Assembly (NCBI GenBank): GCA_963995525.1
Contig: OZ023216.1
Coordinates: 41,195,346-41,259,345 of the forward strand
Source of the DNA: Escarpia spicata
Taxonomy: Eukaryota; Annelida; Polychaeta; Sabellida; Siboglinidae
Reading direction: 5' to 3'
DNA: 64,000 nt
Shown in pieces: positions 59,770-64,000 of the stretch. The position numbers and the translations under genes are program-made. The notes below the pieces were generated by a model. That model saw only the letters and a list, made by a program, of their open reading frames with translations, was not told where the DNA came from and did not search any database. Within the stretch, counting starts at the first letter, position 1; each line of letters starts with the position of its first letter.

Positions 59770-60110
59770 GTAATGGCTGTTTCCTCTCTATGTTGTGAAC
59801 GTTCGTGTGAGATTTGATCTATTTGTGCGGTGAAGCCTTTGTTGCACACGTCACAAAACATGAAAGCGGATCAGTGATTGTCTGAAAGGTTGCGACGACG
59901 TGCTTTGTCATGTTGATAAATATATCATCAGTTGTTCTTTAAATGCGGGTTACCCTCTGATGTATGGGTTGTCTCCATTGTTGTCTGTCTTAAGCATGCT
60001 TTTCAAGGTGTTGACAGGAATGTTCAAGATATTGAGGTGTCTGTTTAGGCTATCTTTGTATACAACGTAATCGCTGACGGCGGTAGCGTTTAAACTAATC
60101 CCTAAATCTA
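59770..60110 (-). pseudogene. LINE ORF2 C-terminal fragment with CCHH zinc finger
   Basis: The minus strand reads YKDSLNRHLNILNIPVNTL (about 60000-60060), then in another frame KHA*DRQQWRQPIHQ, then a zinc finger CDVCNKGFTAQI with SHERSQH (C-x2-C-x12-H-x4-H, about 59790-59855). This order (YKD..LK..L..W/L, A.DR..WR..I, CCHH finger) is the usual end of many animal LINE ORF2 proteins. Frameshifts and stops are present and the RT is missing, so it is a dead 3' fragment. Confidence 0.6.
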
Positions 60111-61139
60111 ACTAGAATTTGTGTTTAGGCGCCAAGACTGCATCAGCATCGAGACCCTCTGGACCAGGGAAATGTTAATCTAGTATAGCACCCCTTCCGA
60201 ACATGCGGTGCATAACTGTAGAGAGCGAATTTCTTCTGCTATAGTTCTAGCAAAAAGTGTTATCATGTAATTTTGTTTGATCCCATGTTTTATGATTGTG
60301 TTTACTAATCAAATGCACTTTATCCATTTAGGTTTAAAAAAAATTTACAGAGATCTGTTCTCCGTCGTGGTTCTCTAATAGAGACATATACTGCTGCAGT
60401 ATTATTGTTGTGTTGGTGCAAAACTTAATATCTTCCCACGCTGTACTCCCGTCTTAGCTGTGGTTTCCCATATTCCCGCGACCTTCATATTTCTCCGTCT
60501 GTGCTCTATGGGAGTCTATCCGACGGCTTTCTAATCCCTTGATCTTCCCACATCCCCAGTCCTCGTAGTTCTTCCTAATCGTTACGTTGCAATGCATGCT
60601 GATCTCTTCCGTCAGGGCAACCTTTTATCCACCCTATCTGCACATGTAATTGTCCCCACCCAAAGACGAAACCTTGGACTAAAACACGTAGAGAATTAAT
60701 CATTAAGAAGAGAAGAAGAGAAGCTGAAAGCGATCGTGATTTGCAGGATAAGTAGTGCAGTGTCCATTAATGTTTGGTGCAGTTGTACGTCTACGGTGAG
60801 AGAATGGCGGAGTGTCAGTCTGTGTTAATAATCAAGGAGTCGTCTTATTCGTGCTTTCAGCAGTGTCGCTAGAGCCCAGTTTCTCAGAAATACGTCACAC
60901 AGGACGTCGCCTAAAGGACTGGGTGATGCACCGAGACTGACTCACACAATGGAGAGATGACCTGTGCGTGTTGCTACAAAACGCTACAACGAGATAGACT
61001 GAACCGGTTATCTCCTCTACAATAACTTTTCGTGCCTCCGATGCTCGATCTGATTACTCAAACCTCAGTCATTAAAAAATGTCGATGTCGATACACGACT
61101 GCGAGCAAACGCGGTTTTACACTACACAGAAGTCTATGT
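60111..61139. other. No gene recognised
   Basis: Unique sequence; could include the eroded upstream part of the LINE fragment, but no RT motif was found. Confidence 0.4.
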
Positions 61140-61680
61140 CCGGGACTCGACGATCTGCAGGATTGATCGGGTCTTTGTTCTCGTTGCATCGGCGCCGCGT
61201 GAATGTTCTGTCGTCTCCGCCGAGAGTGTGAGGGGCGATTGCAGTGGAGAAGACACTCGTATCGCTGACAAACATCTTGTCGTCACATCACCTCCGCCTC
61301 GCCCGGCTGCATGCGGACAGAGGGGCGCGCACGCAAGGCCGATAAAGACAGCAGTGGCGGCATGCGTGGTTGATAGTGTGCGCCGGGCGAAGCGTGACGC
61401 GCAGAAAGACGCGGCGTGTATAAGCGACAGGGACACCCGACGCAGCAGACGTTGACGGGAGACATATTGTTAGTGTCGCGATACGAGACGGTTCTCGCTG
61501 TCTGCCCGTAAATGAGTCATTTCTCGCAAAAAAATCCGTCTCTAGGTCGTGTTTGCGTGAAGCGTCCGAAGGCGCGCTGGTCTAGGAGGCGCGGTTTATC
61601 GCACGCGACAGGGGCTCGGTTGGCCTCCGGCTCGCTCGTCTGGGGCACACGGGGTGTAGTAGGGCGTGGATGGCGTTCAA
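61140..61680. promoter_or_regulatory. CpG-dense island, no gene recognised
   Basis: CpG-rich with several overlapping Arg/Ala-rich frames on both strands, typical of chance openness in GC-rich DNA. Confidence 0.3.
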
Positions 61681-61818
61681 GGATGGGATGAGAGATGGGA
61701 TGGGTGAAAGCATAGAAAGAGAACATGATTAACTGTGGATTGTCAGGATTCAACATAATCTAGATTTATTTATGATTATTGCGTTTAAACATCTAACAGA
61801 TCTAGGCATATAACCAAC

Positions 61819-62071
61819 AGAGGGAGGGAGGGAGGGAGGGAGGGAGGGAGGGAGGGAGGGAGGGAGGGAGGGAGGGAGGGAGGGAGGGAGGGAGGGAGGG
61901 AGGGAGGGAGGGAGGGAGGGAGGGAGGGAGGGAGGGAGGGAGGGAGGGAGGGAGGGAGGGAGGGAGGGAGGGAGGGAGGGAGGGAGGGAGGGAGGGAGGG
62001 AGGGAGGGAGGGAGGGAGGGAGGGAGGGAGGGAGGGAGGGAGGGAGGGAGGGAGGGAGGGAGGGAGGGAGG
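61819..62071 (+). repeat. (GGGA)n tract, about 63 units
   Basis: A perfect AGGG tetranucleotide repeat over about 250 bp; strong G-quadruplex potential on the + strand. The polyPro/Ser frame on the minus strand is an artefact. Confidence 0.98.
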
Positions 62072-63810
62072 TGGCGAATGAATACGGGAAGTACGTAGAA
62101 AAACGGAGGGATGAAATAACAACGGAGTGAGCAGGTTGGACGATAATTGTATGATTTACGCCGATGGCAGATTATTAGGAACTCGAGAATGGCAGTACTG
62201 GAAAAGCAGCGAAAGGAAGTAGATCAGGAAGGTGAACGTGCTACTGGAGCAATCGCAGCTGACGCGGCCCGGGTTGGCGCAGAACGTTCCAACCAACTGG
62301 CAACGTGTGACTTGATCCCAATCCAGAGAGGAAACACACCCCGACGGAATGAGGGAATTAGCAGTGAATTAGTGAGTGCAGGGGGGGGGAATAACAACAC
62401 TTGGGGTAGCGTTACTGTCGGTGTAGACATGGTTGTGTATTCGGTAATTTAAAGTAATGGCTAAGTTTGACTGATACGAGTGTTTGTCCTTGGGAGACAG
62501 CGGTATCTTAAGGTGGACACGCGAGACTAGGAACAACACACAAGTTCTGATTCTGGTTTATGGCATCGGCAGACGGCAGTAGTTATGAAAGTAAAGTCAT
62601 ACGAATTATACGAGATGTTGCGAAATGAGACAGAAATCGGATGAACATCTTTGTATAGCTAAGACAATCATCCCATTCAACTGTTGGTCGTAGCCAATGG
62701 TAGAAGTGAAGAAAACGTGATATCGTCAAATGGTGAAACGAGATAGGACGATTCTATTATAAATGTGACAGTGGACATAGCGCTGACTGGACAGAGGCTA
62801 AGAGGAAAACACATGTTATGTTGGATTAACAATATATCTATAGTCACCATGGAAACGAATATCAACTTCACAAAGAGTTGTTAAAACAGAATTGTACAAG
62901 ACCCATACAGATCGGCAAAAGTTCAGTTCTAGCCACATAGACAGTTCTACTGTCACTTGAATGCCTAACTGGCTGGTGGAGAGTGAAAGGTTTAGTTATG
63001 AAGGTGTCACGTGGTTTCACCTTGCAAGACTGGCTAATCACGCAGCACCGATGATTTGTGGATTCTACAGTTTGTGTCCACTCACTCCCTGACCGTATTT
63101 TCCTTTCGTGTGATTAACAACGCTGCCCGCATCATAACATTTACATTTAGCTTGGTCACACAGTCTACTACCATAACGATAACAATAACCAATAACTAAC
63201 CGTGAGACAATACTGCCAAGATCAGCGGATTGTATGGAATGTCGCAAAACGTGTTCTAGTTAAACTTTTGTTGCAAATATTGTAGTACCATCAGCCCATC
63301 ACTGGTTTTACACACATACACACACATATATTTCATATCGGTACTTTGTACATTAAGTTACGTTAAACATTTAACGTGAGCCGCGTATTCTGTTTACGTC
63401 ATTTTCAATAACAACAGTAACATTACACTAAAAAGCTGCAAAATTTTGTAAAAGAAAACATGGAATAATCGATAAAAACATGGATATAATTGAACAAAAA
63501 TTAGTAACCTTATACGGTCAATTCGAGTACAAGTTTGTGGACTGATTGATCAAAACACCAATAGATGTAGCAATCATTGCCGAAGATAAGTAAGATGAAA
63601 AACATGGAACACTCAACTACAAGAAGTCTTTGTTCCAAAATATCTCCTTCCATTTCGTGTTTAGCACGACAACAATGTGACATGTTTCAACTAATGTATT
63701 GTCCATTTCTGTAAATTATACAACTGATTCGCAAATGTCGTTTATATCTTTGGGACCAATTTATCTTAGGTTTTTTTCTTCGGAAAAACACAAAAAGTCG
63801 CCTACATAAT
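62072..63810. other. No gene recognised
   Basis: A 101-codon + frame (62147-62452) is unrecognised. The remainder is A+T-rich unique sequence. Confidence 0.4.
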
Positions 63811-63885
63811 TTGAAATGTACCTTTTGCGAATGTTTACGTCGAATTATTTAAAATGCACCATTTGCGAATGTTTCGAGTGTCTGC
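63811..63885. repeat. 38-bp diverged tandem duplication
   Basis: AAATGTACCTTTTGCGAATG (63814) and AAATGCACCATTTGCGAATG (63852). Confidence 0.8.
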
Positions 63886-64000
63886 GAATCCTGGTCATTA
63901 ACTCATGGCTCCACTCCCGAAAATGTATGATTATCTACATTAAGACATGACAGTAGGGTGGCATGTTTTCTATAAGTTTTGTAAAATGTACCGACCGACG

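Noticed and set aside
61802..62122. 106-codon polyPro-Ser frame
   Set aside because: Translation of the (GGGA)n complement.

Overview
This is eukaryotic, animal-type genomic DNA. It looks like an intergenic or intronic stretch from an invertebrate, most likely a lophotrochozoan and perhaps a marine mollusc. That lineage call is an inference from style, not from a diagnostic gene. The evidence is tRNA-derived SINEs, a CR1/L2-like LINE with an (ATT)n tail, other decayed LINEs, hAT and pogo/Tc1-like DNA elements, very abundant CA, GTGC and GACA microsatellites, an A+T-rich background with CpG-dense islands, and a 200-bp assembly gap (23801-24000). I found no intact host protein-coding gene, no rRNA and no functional tRNA gene. 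Most long open frames lie on simple repeats or are transposon debris.

Layout. 1-8 kb: a possible exon edge at the left end, a SINE whose 3' tail has expanded into a 39-bp minisatellite, a LINE remnant, a 58-bp tandem repeat, a hAT element (4277-5658) with an exact 8-bp target duplication, the first copy of an unnamed dispersed repeat ('family B'), and a 5'-truncated LINE tail. 8-13 kb: an AT-rich hairpin, a long (CGT)n tract, a cluster of CTCF-like motifs, further hairpins, and a cluster of ACGTGAC motifs. 13.4-20 kb: a decayed endonuclease-plus-reverse-transcriptase LINE (13601-16045), hAT-end fragments, a 400-bp polypurine tract and an element of about 790 bp with long terminal inverted repeats (19013-19800). 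20-25.5 kb: a SINE and very long simple repeats around the gap. 25.5-37.6 kb: almost free of recognisable transposons, with CpG-dense single-copy islands, a Sox/POU-like composite site and two strong hairpins. 37.7-64 kb: more family B and SINE copies, minisatellites, a second unnamed repeat pair (54.7 and 55.6 kb), two further LINE 3' remnants (58.7-60.1 kb) and a (GGGA)n tract of about 250 bp.

No genes work together here. The readable biology is mobile-element history (SINEs needing LINE enzymes in trans, decayed LINE ORF2 pieces, non-autonomous DNA elements) on top of what may be a regulatory landscape of CpG islands and motif clusters. Everything was read by eye, without alignment or database searches.
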